Shown in pieces: positions 35,198 through 47,260 of a DNA stretch of 64,000 nucleotides. Each line of letters starts with the position of its first letter. Within the stretch, counting starts at the first letter, position 1. The DNA comes from Polytrichum commune (lineage: Eukaryota; Streptophyta; Polytrichopsida; Polytrichales; Polytrichaceae), in contig OX485807.1 in assembly GCA_950295325.1 (NCBI GenBank), positions 20,617,666 through 20,681,665 of the forward strand. The letters are read 5' to 3'. The notes beneath the pieces are model-generated. The model saw nothing but the letters and a program-made list of their open reading frames with translations. It was not told the DNA's origin and searched no databases. The position numbers and the translations under genes are program-made.

Positions 35198-36118
35198 ACA
35201 TGTGCTTTTGTAACCAAATTTGGACCGTTTGATCCAAGTTTGTTAATGCAAAGGTCAACCCACAACATTATTCAGCTACATGGTTGTGTTCCAATATATA
35301 TTTAGCATATGACATGGGCCTCCGCTATCTTACCTTTCATGGGAAGAAACTTAGAAAATAGAATGAAACTAACGCCCATACAAACTCGGGGTGGTGACTA
35401 TTGGAATTTTAGACCACCACGTGAGATAAAAAAAAAACTAGGGTCGATTTAATTTGTATAGGGTAAAATTTATAATTTTGTTAGATCTACCATAGCATGG
35501 AAAATATGTCCCTTACATGATTATATGCAAAATAGGATGGTGGATAATTCCTCCATTTTAGTAATCAGAAGAAAAAAAATAAGGTCATAGGCATAGGATC
35601 CCCCTAAAATTGTGTAGTAGGATCAATGAAATAATTATGGGGTTGACTACTTGGATGAAGAAGTGTGTAGTTTTTGCCCAAATTTGAACTAAGTGTGTTA
35701 GTATGGAGGGAAATGTCGTGGGATCTTATTGGGAGTCAGAATGAATGTGTTGGCGTGCCTCAATGGTTGTTGGGATTTTGCAATGGCATTGAACATATGG
35801 GACCTCGCTGGAGGCTTAGAACTTGACAGCCTTCACCGTCACCCTCAACCGCTTCTTGCGATCGGTTTTGATTTTGTAACAACCTCAATCCTCGACCTCA
35901 AGCTCATATTTATTTTGAGCACTTTCTAGGGTTTCTTTCATGCAGATTGATGATGCAGAGTGGCCACTTTGTGTGCAATGTTTTCCGCATGTATTTGGTT
36001 TATGGTTTAGTTTTCATGGTTCATCTCTTCTTTGTTGTTTTTTTAGTTACAAGGTAGTTTTGGGGTTTTGGATCTAGTCTTGCAAGGTATAAATTTACGG
36101 TAACGGTTTGGCTGGAGA
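35198..36118. other. Spacer, no gene seen
   Basis: AT-rich with scattered short open frames. A CTCGGGG string at about 35385 was checked as a possible transposon end, but no matching inverted end with a target duplication was found. Confidence 0.5.
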
Positions 36119-36660
36119 ATGAAGAAGATCAAGGTGTATACACTCACTGATGAAGGAACATCTCCAAACTGCATTGGAACTATGAAAGGGGAGGTTGGAG
36201 AATCTTTAGCTGACCTAAAAATGTGCCTAAAAGAAAAGAAGGTTTTAAGTTTTAATTCCAGTATTGGGATCCAGATGAGTGTTATAGAGTGGCAACCAGT
36301 CTTTAATCTCTTAATAACCTTGAGGATAAGGTTTTCATGATCCTTGCCGTCTACAAGGAGGTTGAAGATTTGGCCTATAAACGACAGTGCCTTGGAGATG
36401 AATACCACTTCATGGACACAATTCAAAGTAATGAAGATGAGCACATGATGTCACAACCTCCCACTGTTGAGACTAGTGGATACGATGAAATTCCTGCAAA
36501 TCCACCCTCTTATTATAGCATTAGTAATTTAAGTGAAGAATATATGTTGCAGTCACAAATTGTATCAACTGAGGTCATGGCAACACTCATGGAGGGAGAG
36601 GTTAATTTTTTGTATTTAGCTTTCTTGTATTTGAATGCAACCTTGTTTGTTTTGGAATAG
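36119..36660 (+). pseudogene. Degenerate coding region of unknown function
   Basis: From ATG at 36119 the frame reads MKKIKVYTLTDEGTSPNCIG and continues through SLADLKMCLKEKKVLSF. A one-base shift near 36255-36262 then continues YWDPDECYRVATSL, a TAA at 36304-36306, and SLNNLEDKVFMILAVYKEVE followed by an acidic, Ser/Glu-rich tail. The sense of the protein carries across both lesions, so this looks like a decayed gene rather than random frames. A donor-like GAG|GTTAAT at about 36600 may end an exon. I do not recognise the family; it could be a host gene fragment or a transposon-encoded protein. Confidence 0.4.
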
Positions 36661-38836
36661 GTAGTTGTGCAAAATTTCATGTCTTGTCATAATTGATTGT
36701 ATTTCTTGTTTTTCTCTATCCATGTTTATAACTTGGCTATTTCATCTTGTATATTATGGTTATCTCCATGTTTATTGCTAACCCTTTAAATAGTATCCAA
36801 GTATTATTAGTTGTGTTTTGAATGGTACTGTGAATGGTTTAGGATTGGTATTACTAATTAAAACCAAACGAATGATAATTTGAATGGTATGGAATGTTTG
36901 TTGCTCACATAGTCGGTCCCACAATACTATAGTATTCCGTCCATTATTTGGTGCTTGTACGATTTATTTAAAAAATAATAATGCCAAAATTTAGCATCTC
37001 TAAAGAATGACAAATAAATATAGGGTGCTAAAAAATACGTCAAAGTAGCTTTTTATCTACAAATAGGGAAGGAGCAAATATTGAGAGGTGCATAAATATC
37101 CCCCCATTAAATACCCCATTATCGCACGTGGTTACGGAAAGCAAGGGGATGTGATTACCCCGAGGGTACAGATAATGAATAGAGCTAGTTTGAATAGTAA
37201 GAATATTAGGAATAATGTCGGTATTTTCAATCATAGTGTTTTTATTAAATAATAATTGCAGGGTATAATATTGGGATGAACAATGTTTCCTATGAATATT
37301 CTTGGGATGAATAGTAATTCTTGCCCATAGTGTTGGGAGTATTAACTCCACCCAAATTTCCAAATTCGGCCCAAATGTATGAATAGTAAACGAATATTAC
37401 CAATTTGTTTGAGGGGCCCATGGAATATAATTGACATATTCCAAGGTCATGGAACCGACCCACATGATTGAATAATGTTATGTTTCCCTCTCTACCTATT
37501 TGTACTTGTATGTATGATTGTTTGAGTGGTATTTTTTTAGCAATGATGTTCATTTTGGCTATAATCTCTTCTTTGAGTGGGCTGGTCCAATCTTCTTGGG
37601 TATTCAAATGCATTAGGTACTTTAAGTGTATGATGATTAAACTTCGATCATCTTATATGTAAGCAAACTAGTTCCATTTGGGTGGACATTAATGTTTTAG
37701 AGGGTTGGTAGCCAAAGATGTTGCTAAGTGCTTGAAATGTATGATATGCGCATGTTGATCCTCTCATACATTTGCAAACTAATTGAACTTGGAAGCCTTT
37801 GGAGGTTTAAGGGGCTAGTCCAATTTTTTTGTGTAGCCAATTTCAATGGGTTTCTCAATTTCAATGCATAGCCAACTTCCCCCTTGGTTTGTGGTTGCCA
37901 CATCTAGGTTGCAATATAAATATGGGGCCACTTATTCGCTTATAATTCAAAATATAGGGCCATTTTTCACCTTACCAAAGCATATATGTAGTCTTGGATT
38001 TTTTTTCCATGTACAATTAGAAGTTGCCATCCAAATTGACACATAAGTTTGTGCATTTGCCAAATACTCCCTTTAATTCATCTAAATGTAGCCATCATAA
38101 ACTCCACAAAACATTTGAAGCTCACCACCTTGGATGCTTCTGAACTCAACATGTATCCAACCCTACTAATTTTTTTAAAAGCAAACAATAAGGGCATCCA
38201 ATATATATGCTATATAACAAAAAAACATCTTGTTAAATAATATTTTGTACATCCATGTGATATTATACAGACCCCCTTGCCCCTTCTCCCCCTTTCGTGA
38301 TGAATCCTTGATGACCACTTAAATATTATGATACTGAAAACTAATGAAAGAAAATCAATATACTTATTCTTTTAGGTTAAACATATATATTATATGATCA
38401 ATTGATGAATAATACCATCCCATAGAATTCAATATGTTGTATTTTTGGATTGGGTCTTGGTTCAATTTCCCTAAGCTTCTATACTAATTTCAAAAATAGG
38501 ATACTTGGAATCTCCTCGTCCTTTGGCCAAATTAAGTACACCAAATTAGGAAAGTTGCCGATGTATCAGCTTACCTACAGCTTTCTGCCTGGGGATCACT
38601 TGCAAAAGAATAGAAAAACTTGAATTAAAATGAATGGTGTTTTATATTCTTGAGAAGTAAGTATTGTACTCAAAGTTGCTAAGAACAAAGCATCAAGTAA
38701 TCACACAATTCTAATTATATGTAATGAAGTGTTTCCCACCTAACTCATTTGTATTAAGTAAAATTATGTGTAAGATTTGATTAACTTGGCTGTGTCATTG
38801 TTTGTATGTTATATATTGTGCGTTAAATGTATGCCA
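36661..38836. other. AT-rich spacer, no gene seen
   Basis: Low-GC DNA with several frames of about 60-107 codons but no family motif, sensible codon use or splice structure. It probably consists of old transposon debris. Confidence 0.5.
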
Positions 38837-39409
38837 CTCGGGGAGTTCACTAGACATGCATATATGTATACACGTGCGTGACAAGGGTATTTATTCAAGG
38901 TGTATTTAATTATCCATCCTTAAATTTTTGTACCGTATTATTATATAATTTGCTAATTTTTTGTTTTTTAAATGACCCTATAATTACTTTGAAATTTGAT
39001 GAAGCTCTAATTTTAAGCTGGGTATGTTCATTATAATTATTTGATTTTACTCCAAAGGGTTTAAGAGCATTCAAAGTACTAAGTCACCAAAATCCAAGGC
39101 ACAACAAGGTTTTACATTAAGAGTGTTCATAAACACTTTTTCATCCAAAATCTTCCCGCCTCTGAACACAAAGGACACCTTATTTCAAAAAAAACCTAGG
39201 ATCCTTAAATCCTACGGTATATTTTTACAAATATTTTTAAAATATGCGTTATTTGTATCAAACCTATATTATTTATAATATAAATTTTATCATACATACT
39301 CACCTATATTACTTCTAAGAAAATTCTAAGTTTTTCCTTTTGTGAATATAAATTACCCTATATTTTCCCGCACGTTGTTTTCTAATATTATCGCAGTGAA
39401 CTCCCCGAG
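38837..39409 (+). mobile_element. DNA transposon, CTCGGGG TIRs and perfect 8-bp target duplication, copy 2 (573 bp)
   Basis: The element begins CTCGGGGAGTTCACT and ends with its exact reverse complement (15-bp TIR). It is flanked by GTATGCCA at 38829-38836 and 39410-39417. TIR and subterminal sequence (for example ACGTGCG and a GTATA-rich left end) resemble the element at 32248-32962, so the two form one family with terminal consensus CTCGGGGRGTKCACY. The interior is AT-rich without an open frame of note, so it is a non-autonomous member. Confidence 0.85.
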
Positions 39410-39596
39410 GTATGCCATATGGTGCAATGTTGTTCCACACAAAATTGTCATCTTTCGGAAGTTTTTATGCCACATGTCTTATCCACATTGGTCAAGACCA
39501 AACTCATTGATTAGCTTTTAGTAGTCAAAGTGTTGAACCAAACATCAGTCTATGGCACATCCCCACTAGGAGAAAACTTGTCCATTGCAATCATTT

Positions 39597-39776
39597 GTTG
39601 CAACTTGTCCATCGTAACTCATGGTGAGGAAATGCATAAATAATTCATTTTGGTTGCCAATCGCAGGTTTTTTATTACAAATTTGGGAGAATTGGTAACT
39701 AAAGACCTCCATTTGACAACCAAAATGATTTATTTGTGCATATTCTCACCATAAGTTGCGATGGACAAGTTGCAAC
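39597..39776. repeat. Long inverted repeat (foldback) with 64-base arms
   Basis: The left arm starts GTTGCAACTTGTCCATCG (39597) and the right arm ends with its near complement (39776). Arms of about 64 bases match at roughly 85-90 percent by eye and enclose a loop of about 52 bases. A transcript would fold into a long hairpin. It may be a foldback MITE or a small-RNA precursor. An additional partial copy of the arm start lies just upstream at about 39578. Confidence 0.75.
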
Positions 39777-40202
39777 ATATGGTTGACACATACAAGTTTT
39801 TGTGCACAAAACTGGCAACCCAACTACAACTAAGTACATCTAATAAAACTACAATAACTTTTTCCTTCTCTTCTCCTAATTGTCACTTCCTTCCTATCTT
39901 ATATCTTCCTTGGTCCCTTTTGTTGCAATCCTCTACATTGTGTTCCTCAAAACTTTAGTAAGTTCCAACATTATGACTATATATATTCCAAAACGTAAAA
40001 TGGGGACAATGTTCTTCATCATGCACTAATACGCGACATATACCATCCCCAACGGTAGCTAACTCTCATATCACCGATCTCCAAAGTTACCAATACAAAG
40101 AGTTGAGTTTCAATGTAAAATATACGAATGTGATGTCAACGTACCATTAGATTAATGACCAACAAGGTCCACTTAGAAGTGGAATAACTTTACTACCACC
40201 AA

Positions 40203-40729
40203 GGGCTGGTTCTCATGGGTCCCAAGTCCCAAGTCCCACTGATGTCAGCAAGCCCCAACATGGAGGCAAAAAGTCCCAATTTTTGAGCCTCAAGGCACCA
40301 TTAAAGTATGGTTTATACCCTTAAAAGTCAAATCTTGATTATTTTATACAAACAACTCTCGGGACCCGTGTGAAGTGGTAAGTGGGCCGGTTCGCATGGG
40401 GTCCCAAGTCCTAAATACTAGTTCAATCCGTGCAATCTTAACCGTTGAGAGCATGGAAGTTGGGGCTTTCCACTCCACACAGGGTTCCAAGTCCTAAGTC
40501 TCGAGTATCACATGGGTGTCGTCTACATGGCAACACTTTTTGGAGGCTGGGGACTTGTCTTGAGAGTTGAGTTGAAGAAAAAGCTACACCCAACTCTCCA
40601 CACAATTCCCAAGAATTGTTTTGCATAAACTAATCGACATTAATAACCATGTTTTAATGCTTTCTTGAGGCTCAAAAGTTGGGACTTGGCCTCCATGTTG
40701 GGACTTGGGACCCCATGTGGAAGCGGACC
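40203..40729. repeat. Nested foldback element with GGGTCCCAAGTCC arms
   Basis: The outer arms at about 40203-40310 and 40648-40729 share, in inverted order, CATGGGGTCCCAAGTCCC, CCCAACATGGAGGC and TTTTGAGCCTCAAG. A second pair of similar ends lies inside (GGGCCGGTTCGCATGGGGTC at 40383 and a partial inverse near 40485-40535), as if one family member had inserted into another. It is noncoding. Confidence 0.65.
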
Positions 40730-40793
40730 TAATAAGTCTCTCTAATAAGATAGCCGTGGCATCCCTCATGGTTTGTTACTTAGCGCCTTGGCA

Positions 40794-41451
40794 CGTGATT
40801 TTAGAATGCAAAGTCGGCTCAGGCCGGAAGTGAGCTTCTCCTCCAATCGCAGGAACGATTGGCCTTTCACACTTTGTTTCCGGGATGCAGGGCCATCGTC
40901 TTATCATTCCAATCACCCATTTGAGGGTCTGTGGACACTAGTAAGTTCCTGAGCTACAAGGTGGTGCGGAGGAATAATCTCTTCAACATCTTCTGAGCAG
41001 GTGAAGATTGAAAACTCTTCATTCGGTGATGCATGATGTGTCAAGTTACGCTGCTGTATCCGTTGGAATTAAGCTAACCCTCATGAGTTCAACTAAGTTA
41101 GCCTTGTTGATGAAGCCAAGTCCTTTTATGAAACCATGTTGATGAAATTCAGTCTTGGAACTTTGCTTCAGGAATTTGATGCGATCACCGGGGCTTCAGT
41201 ATGTAGCGAAAATTGAAGGTCTCATCTGGGGGTTATAAAATCGGAAGGAAGGCAGCGAGCAGATTGAGCAAGAGATATGGCGATGGCTATGGAACCCATG
41301 GATTAACCACAAACCTAGGAAAGAATCCACGAACCTATGGAAGCCAGGTTTGTTACTTAACCCCTTAACCTCTGTAATGATTAGACGCGTGGGAAGAGCA
41401 AGACATGTAGCTTTTAGCCATGGCCAAAGTTTGGCATCCATGGTTCACTGC
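40794..41451 (+). repeat. Tandem copy of the F-box 2 promoter/5' region with a truncated start
   Basis: This block repeats the order of motifs found at about 41452-42010, offset by about 659 bases: TGATTTT, CTTCTCCTYCAATC, GGGATG, CTGTGGACA, ACTCTTCA, AGTTAGCCTTGT and AAAATTGAA. At 41283-41306 it holds ATGGCTATGGAACCCATG then GAT TAA, the counterpart of the MAMEPMD codons in the F-box 2 N-terminus. It is cut off by a stop, so it is a promoter duplicate with a pseudogene stub. Confidence 0.65.
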
Positions 41452-41903
41452 ACATGATTTTGGATGTTTCGATCACGTTGCAAATTTCGGCTTAAGCAGA
41501 AAGTGTTGAACTTCTCCTTCAATCACACAAGGTTGTCGACCTGTTACACTCTGTTAAGTTCGGGATGTAGGTAAGTAGGGGCATCCTGTTATAACTTTTT
41601 TGAGTGGCTGTGGACATTTCCATTTCCTTGACTCTGCAACATCTCAACGAGCAGGTAAGAGAGACAGAGAGCGAGAGATTGAGCTCACAACTCTTCACTC
41701 GATGATGCAGGGTGTCTCAAGTTGTGCAACGAAGTTAGCCTTGTCAAGTCCAGTTCTTATACCACTGTGGAGAAATTCATCAGTCTTCGAACTTTGCTCA
41801 CCGTGGTGGTAGAAATTTGGCCTTGAATTACGAGAATATTTCAAGTCAGGACCAATTTTGATGCAGTCTGGTGCTTTGGTATGGAGATAAAATTGAAAGG
41901 CAC

Positions 41904-44336
41904 ATGTGGGGTTTTCCAGAGGATATGAAACGAGAAGGCAGGCAACTAGCAAAAGTGAGGAAAAGATTTAAGGCAATGGCTATGGCTGTGGGTATGGCTA
42001 TGGAGCCCATGGACCCTGACATGTGGAGTACGCTACCGCAGAGTTTGCTGGAGCTAATCTTTGCAAGGCTACCTCTACATTGCATAGTGCAGCTTCGAAC
42101 ACTCTCCAAGCAATGGCATGCCAACATAACCCTACCCGCTTTCCAGCATGCGTACCGGGAGACTGGTAACTCCCAGAGATTTGCAGTTGTGATGGACAGC
42201 GAGAGGGCTAAGCCCAAGAAGGTGTGGGCATATGATGTGATGGAGAGGCGGTGGAATGGGCTACCCCTTCAGTACCTGCCATTCACCTATTTAGTTGCTG
42301 CTGGAGGAGGGTTACTATGCTTCGTAAAGTTCAACAAACGTCTGCTAGGTCGAGTTATTGTGTGTAATCCACTCACACATGAATGGCGTGAGCTTCCCCC
42401 TCCACATGAACTGAAGGTGATGCCCAGGGTGTTTCATATCATGGTGGACTCCGAACTCAAGCAGTACTCCATCTTTTGCATAGGTACTTACGTAACCCTC
42501 TCGCAATGTCCTGCTCGTTTTCTTTGCCACCAACATCATGAGCAGGCTTGTATGAGTCTGCAGTTGTTTTAAAGGTTTTGGTGTTCTGTTCACTCTGCAC
42601 ACCATTTCTGTGGTACTCAAAATTGCAAAATATGTGATAAGGACAACATAGAGTGACAGCAGCATCACTCAAATGTGTTCAATGAGGGCATCATTCAATC
42701 TAAGAGTGTTTGAGTTTGAAACTTGTTCCTTCTGTGTATCTTCAAATTGTCCTTGCACTTTTTTGCTCAGAGAACTAGGATGCTTTCTCGAATAGATTAA
42801 AATTTTGGCTTTTGTTCTCCTCCTATTTTACGGTTTTGTCTTATCTCTCCTGGTTTCCTTTGAGGTCTAAGTACACATGCTAGACAACAATATGCTGAAG
42901 TCTTCTGTTACCTCTGGAGATGTAGATGTGTGGCAAAAGTGTGGTATTCAAAATTACAAAAGTGTGATGGGGACAACTCATCTAGTATGGAATGACTAGA
43001 GTGATCGCAGTATCACTCAAAAGTTGTTCAACCAGGTCATCTTTGAATCTGAAAGTGTTTTGAGTTTGAAGATTGTGTTCAGTGGCCTTTTGTTTTTCTG
43101 CAGCTTTCCTTGCACTCTAGGTTCCTTTCTTGAACAAATTTAACCACTTTTATTCTTCCCACTTCAGGGTTTTTTCTTATCTCTCGAGGTTTAAGTACTC
43201 ATGCTAGACAACCATTTGATTGAGTCTTCCCCTTACCTCTGGATATCAGTACATTAATTCTAGAAAATAGTGTGGGCAGATGTACAGGGACTTATCCTGG
43301 GCACCCCTATGGTGCGCCCACAGTTTACAGCATTACGCAAGAAAATAGTATGCAAACCTAGTTACACTTGTCATGCCCCCGTGATAAACTCACCCTTGCC
43401 CCCTAGGTTGGAAGCCTTTCAAGCACACACTATTCTCAATTCAATAGAAAATTTGTGACCTACAACGTGGACCTCTGATTAGATAATATGGCTTGGTAAG
43501 TAGTGTGTACCCACAGTACTATCCCCAAAAAATTTAGCATGGATATAAGCTCAATAGTGTGGCCCATATTATTTACCATAATGAGTGCAGTGAGTTTGTC
43601 ACTATCCCTTTTGATTCTAATGTATGCGGTTTAGTAGTTAGCTGTTATCTGTTATCCTGCATCTGTTATGTTTATCTGGTAGTGTTGTCTGAACCTCGAT
43701 ATTTACAAGGATGTTCTTTTTGCAGAGAACCTTACTGCAGATGAGCCCAGACATGTTCATGTCTACAACTCAAAGTCAAAGACATGGAGTAGATGTCTCG
43801 GGACTCCTCAAGGTACGGATGTTGGCCGCTACATTTTGGTGGATTGTTCTCGTGGGTTCGTACATACATGTGACCTATGGCCAGGAGCGTCGAGCACTGT
43901 CCCATTGCCACCCGAATTCGGGGAGAACACTATCGCACAAGAGCAAGGGTTCTTCCCTGCCACTGCCGGTGACAACCAGGGCCGTCTGTTCCTACTGAGA
44001 ATGGATGCAGGCAGGCTATGGGAGCTCCAAACTGGAACTCTGAAATGGAAGGAATTTTGTCGTGTTCCAAGAGAAGATGATTTAGAAGGCTACTTCTTCT
44101 GTGTGTTTGCTTGTGGGAATGTGATTCTGCTGCTTGGCGAGAGGAGAGATTTATTCTACGGTGCAACATACGATGAGGAAGGGGATGAACTCAAAATTGT
44201 GGATCGGGATGACAATTATCTTATGCTCATGTGTGACATGTCCACGAAACAGTGGAGCGATGTCACAGACAGCAGAGTCGAACCAGGCTGCCTTTCCAGG
44301 TTCATTTTCGAACTTAAATTTGACGCAACACCGTAA
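41904..44336 (+). CDS. F-box protein with kelch-like C-terminal domain (about 396 aa)
   Basis: Two exons, 41904-42483 and 43726-44336, with a phase-1 intron. Residues about 40-85 are an F-box (LPQSLLELIFARLPLHCIVQ, LRTLSKQWHAN), which would join SCF ubiquitin ligases through SKP1. The rest has kelch-like blocks: VWAYDVMERRWNGLP, VIVCNPLTHEWRELPPPHEL, HVHVYNSKSKTWSRCL, LWELQTGTLKWKEF and FACGNVILLLGER. The end ELKFDATP matches the DATP motif of the F-box gene at 4792-7456. The start is uncertain: 41904 is the first ATG of this frame, but ATGs further on (to about 41997) are possible, and the duplicated upstream copy preserves one of these later ATGs. The substrate is unknown. Confidence 0.85.
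42595..43256 (+). repeat. Two-copy tandem duplication in the F-box 2 intron
   Basis: Two units of about 331 bases share, in order, GTGGTAYTCAAAATT, GACAAC, AGTATCACTCAAA, GAGTTTGAA, CTTGCACT, CTTATCTCTC, CATGCTAGACAAC and TTACCTCTGGA. The remainder of the intron (43257-43725) is unique here. Confidence 0.8.
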
Positions 44337-46304
44337 GGGAACCTTAAAACGGGCACACAACCTCTTCGTATGTTCCTGAGCTCCAAATTGAGGTGTTCTC
44401 TTGTCACAATGTGCAATTAGGGTGTTTGACGCAACAGTACCAGAACACAGAGTGATTAGTGTGACCTTCAACCAGGGCACTTACCTGTACATAAAGAAAC
44501 CAGGTCATCTATGTGGGATCAGATCTGGATGTCTTCAAAACAGGTCTGCTTGTAGATGACCTACTTATATGTATAGAATGAAAGGTTTGGTAAGTAAGCA
44601 ACAAGCTGGTCCAGTTCAAGATCTCAAATTGTGAATGAAAGGGGATACAGTTTGCCTTTAACCTGGTTTTAATAGTTCACAAAGGCTCTTGATTGGACCA
44701 GGCCCCAGGCTTACTCGAGTTCCCAGGTCATCTGTATATTTGTAGACTGCAAATCTGTTGCACCATGTGCCTTAGGCCAGCCTAACGTCAAGTCGAAGTT
44801 CAGTGAAGTATTCGTTGACATTTTACAGATAACCAAACTTGGCCTTTTTCTGGAGTACAGAATAAGATACTTATTGAACATGTCAGTGGTCGATGGCTGC
44901 CTTTCAACTGGTAGGAGTGGCAAAAGGAGCTGGATATCGAATCCTAATGCCCTTCTTGAAAATGATAGCCACCTTCCTATATGTTGCAATTCTACTGGCG
45001 TACTGAGTGGTAGCTGGCATCATCCTTTATGACGGAGTCTTCAACTTTAAAATTGTCCTAGCACGCAAAGACTTCTAGTGAAATTTGGAAGCTCCATCGC
45101 ACAACTCCCCATGGCCCATATGATACCTGATCCGATGTTTATACCTTTCGGGTATCTATAATGAAGATACCAGTATGGTATGGGTATTTGAGGATATTTC
45201 TGCTTTCAACACCATTCAGGTGTATAAATCATGCAAGAACCTTCCTGTCCATATTGTAAAACTGTCACTTATAAGTAGCACATTGGAACCTATCAAGCTT
45301 CAGATTTCTATATTAGTAAGAGAGTTTTGAGAAACTTTACAACACAACTGTTGAAATACATCACTCCACACAATCTGGAAGTGTTCCAAACGTGTTTTCA
45401 AAAGCATTGCCTGGAGTGTTCCAAGAAGCGTGCCTAGCCCTAATTTATAGTGGCAAGAAGAGGTTAAGTTCAAGACTTGGACACTGATTCGAGTGGTTAA
45501 GCACTCTCATATGTAGCATGGTCTAGCTTAGATTTTGGCGAGGATCCAAGAAGACTTGCAGTTCAGGTAAATTTGTAATGTTCTAGATAAGCAAGTAGGC
45601 CATGCATGTCTTCTTGTGAAGGATGGTACAAGTACATCAGCGATGAAGAATCAAGTTATCCAATGGATATTGGGAGAGACAAGTTCACCATGCTTTATGT
45701 GATCTGTTGCTGCTACCAACATATTTTCTTTCTTTGTCCAATCCTCTGCATATATTGAGACACATCTGTAAACTTATCCCACTGCAGGTCAGTACAGCAA
45801 TGCGACAAAGAATTTAGACTGGGTAGATTCGGCTTGAGTTGGAGGATTACTATTCTACCTGTACACGGTTTTTTTTAATTTGTTGAAGCGACTTGTCCTT
45901 CGAATGAGACAAGTATGTTATAGTACTCTTCAGGCATGTGATCAAGTGGAGTTACAGATGGAGTTTTGGAAGTAGTTTATAGCGGTGCACAAAAAATCAT
46001 CAGTGTGTACGTCGAGAGTTTAATTTTTGCAACCCTCTTATAAATAATCCAGCGACATGAAGGCTGCTGATGAGTGCAGACAATATATAATCCCCAAATG
46101 GAGGTTGCCTCTCAATCAATGCACAAGAAATGTAAATATGATGTCCGGTAATGGCTGGTAAATTGTTGATTTAAAGCACTGCAATCTTCTCGCCATAGCC
46201 ATCTAGATATGAACACATGAACATACAAACAGGGTGGACAAATTAATCTACAAGGTGAATAATACGAAAAGTTAAGAAATTACCACGTTTTTTATTTTCA
46301 TTAC
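44337..46304. other. Spacer between F-box 2 and the S1-like cluster, no gene seen
   Basis: The first part is 3' flank of the F-box gene. Short open frames lack motifs. No intact or recognisably broken S1-like gene is seen here. Confidence 0.5.
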
Positions 46305-47260
46305 GTAGAAAATAGCAGTTAAGCATCGCAATATTCTAAACCAGCAATGTTCAAGCAGTCTGCGTTAAGGAGCAGCAATAGTTGATTTCACTACGCCGGA
46401 AGCTGATCCACAAGACAAAAGATTAGAATGCTATCACATACTATACATTATTCCATGAAAGCTCAACTTCTTGGTAGGCGATCATTATAGATTCGTTTTA
46501 CAAATACCAGCTGCAAGCATTGGAAGATAATTACGAATCGGCTATGACGACTTGCAGGGCAGGGATGTTTCCGCGGGGCACATGGTCGTCGAATATGGTA
46601 CTTGGTTGCAATAGTAATTAAAGTCAAAGTGTGAGGGGAATTTAGATATGAGCGATGTATGTGTGTTGGTGGCATTACAAATTAATTTCTTGTTTTTGTG
46701 GAAGATGTATGCTTTCGGGAAAAGTTCATGCATAAATCAGACTCACAGACAACTCAAGAGCATAAGGCAATAATTAGAGGAATGTATTGGACCGCTGTGA
46801 CGACCTGATCACAGGGGTGTTAAAACTGGTGACGAGTTGATTCAAGAGGTGAGGTTGATAGACCTTTTCATACACGTATGTCGAGACCTTATACAGCCTA
46901 CAATTCAACGAGAATCGAAGTGCAATCAAACCTAGGTCATGAAACACCTGCCAACCAAATGCCAACCAGATGCGTTGTAAAACAACAGACAAATTGAATA
47001 ATCTGCAAAGTGAGCGTATGTACTGTGCAGCTATATCCAGTTCTTCTGTCACCGCGAATATAGCAATTATACCATAAAATTTGCAAAGATCATATAGATA
47101 GGAAGATGCCTCCTCCGCAAGTTGATCGCGATTCTTCACAACCGTTATGTAAACCACTGGAGGCCAGTGATCGAGGACGCATCAGCATTATTCTATGTGC
47201 AGCGATTGCTGTCGATCGATTAACGAAGGAATTAGCCTAATTCTGAAAGTTATTAGTGCT

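Noticed and set aside
35385-37162. CTCGGGG at about 35385 and CCCCGAG at about 37156 as ends of a third CTCGGGG transposon
   Set aside because: Similarity stops after seven bases and no 8-bp duplication flanks them.
46774-47157. A 127-codon minus-strand frame downstream of the S1-like gene
   Set aside because: The corresponding region of the duplicated unit (about 49000-49145) is aligned but not open, and no domain is recognisable, so it is 3' flank.
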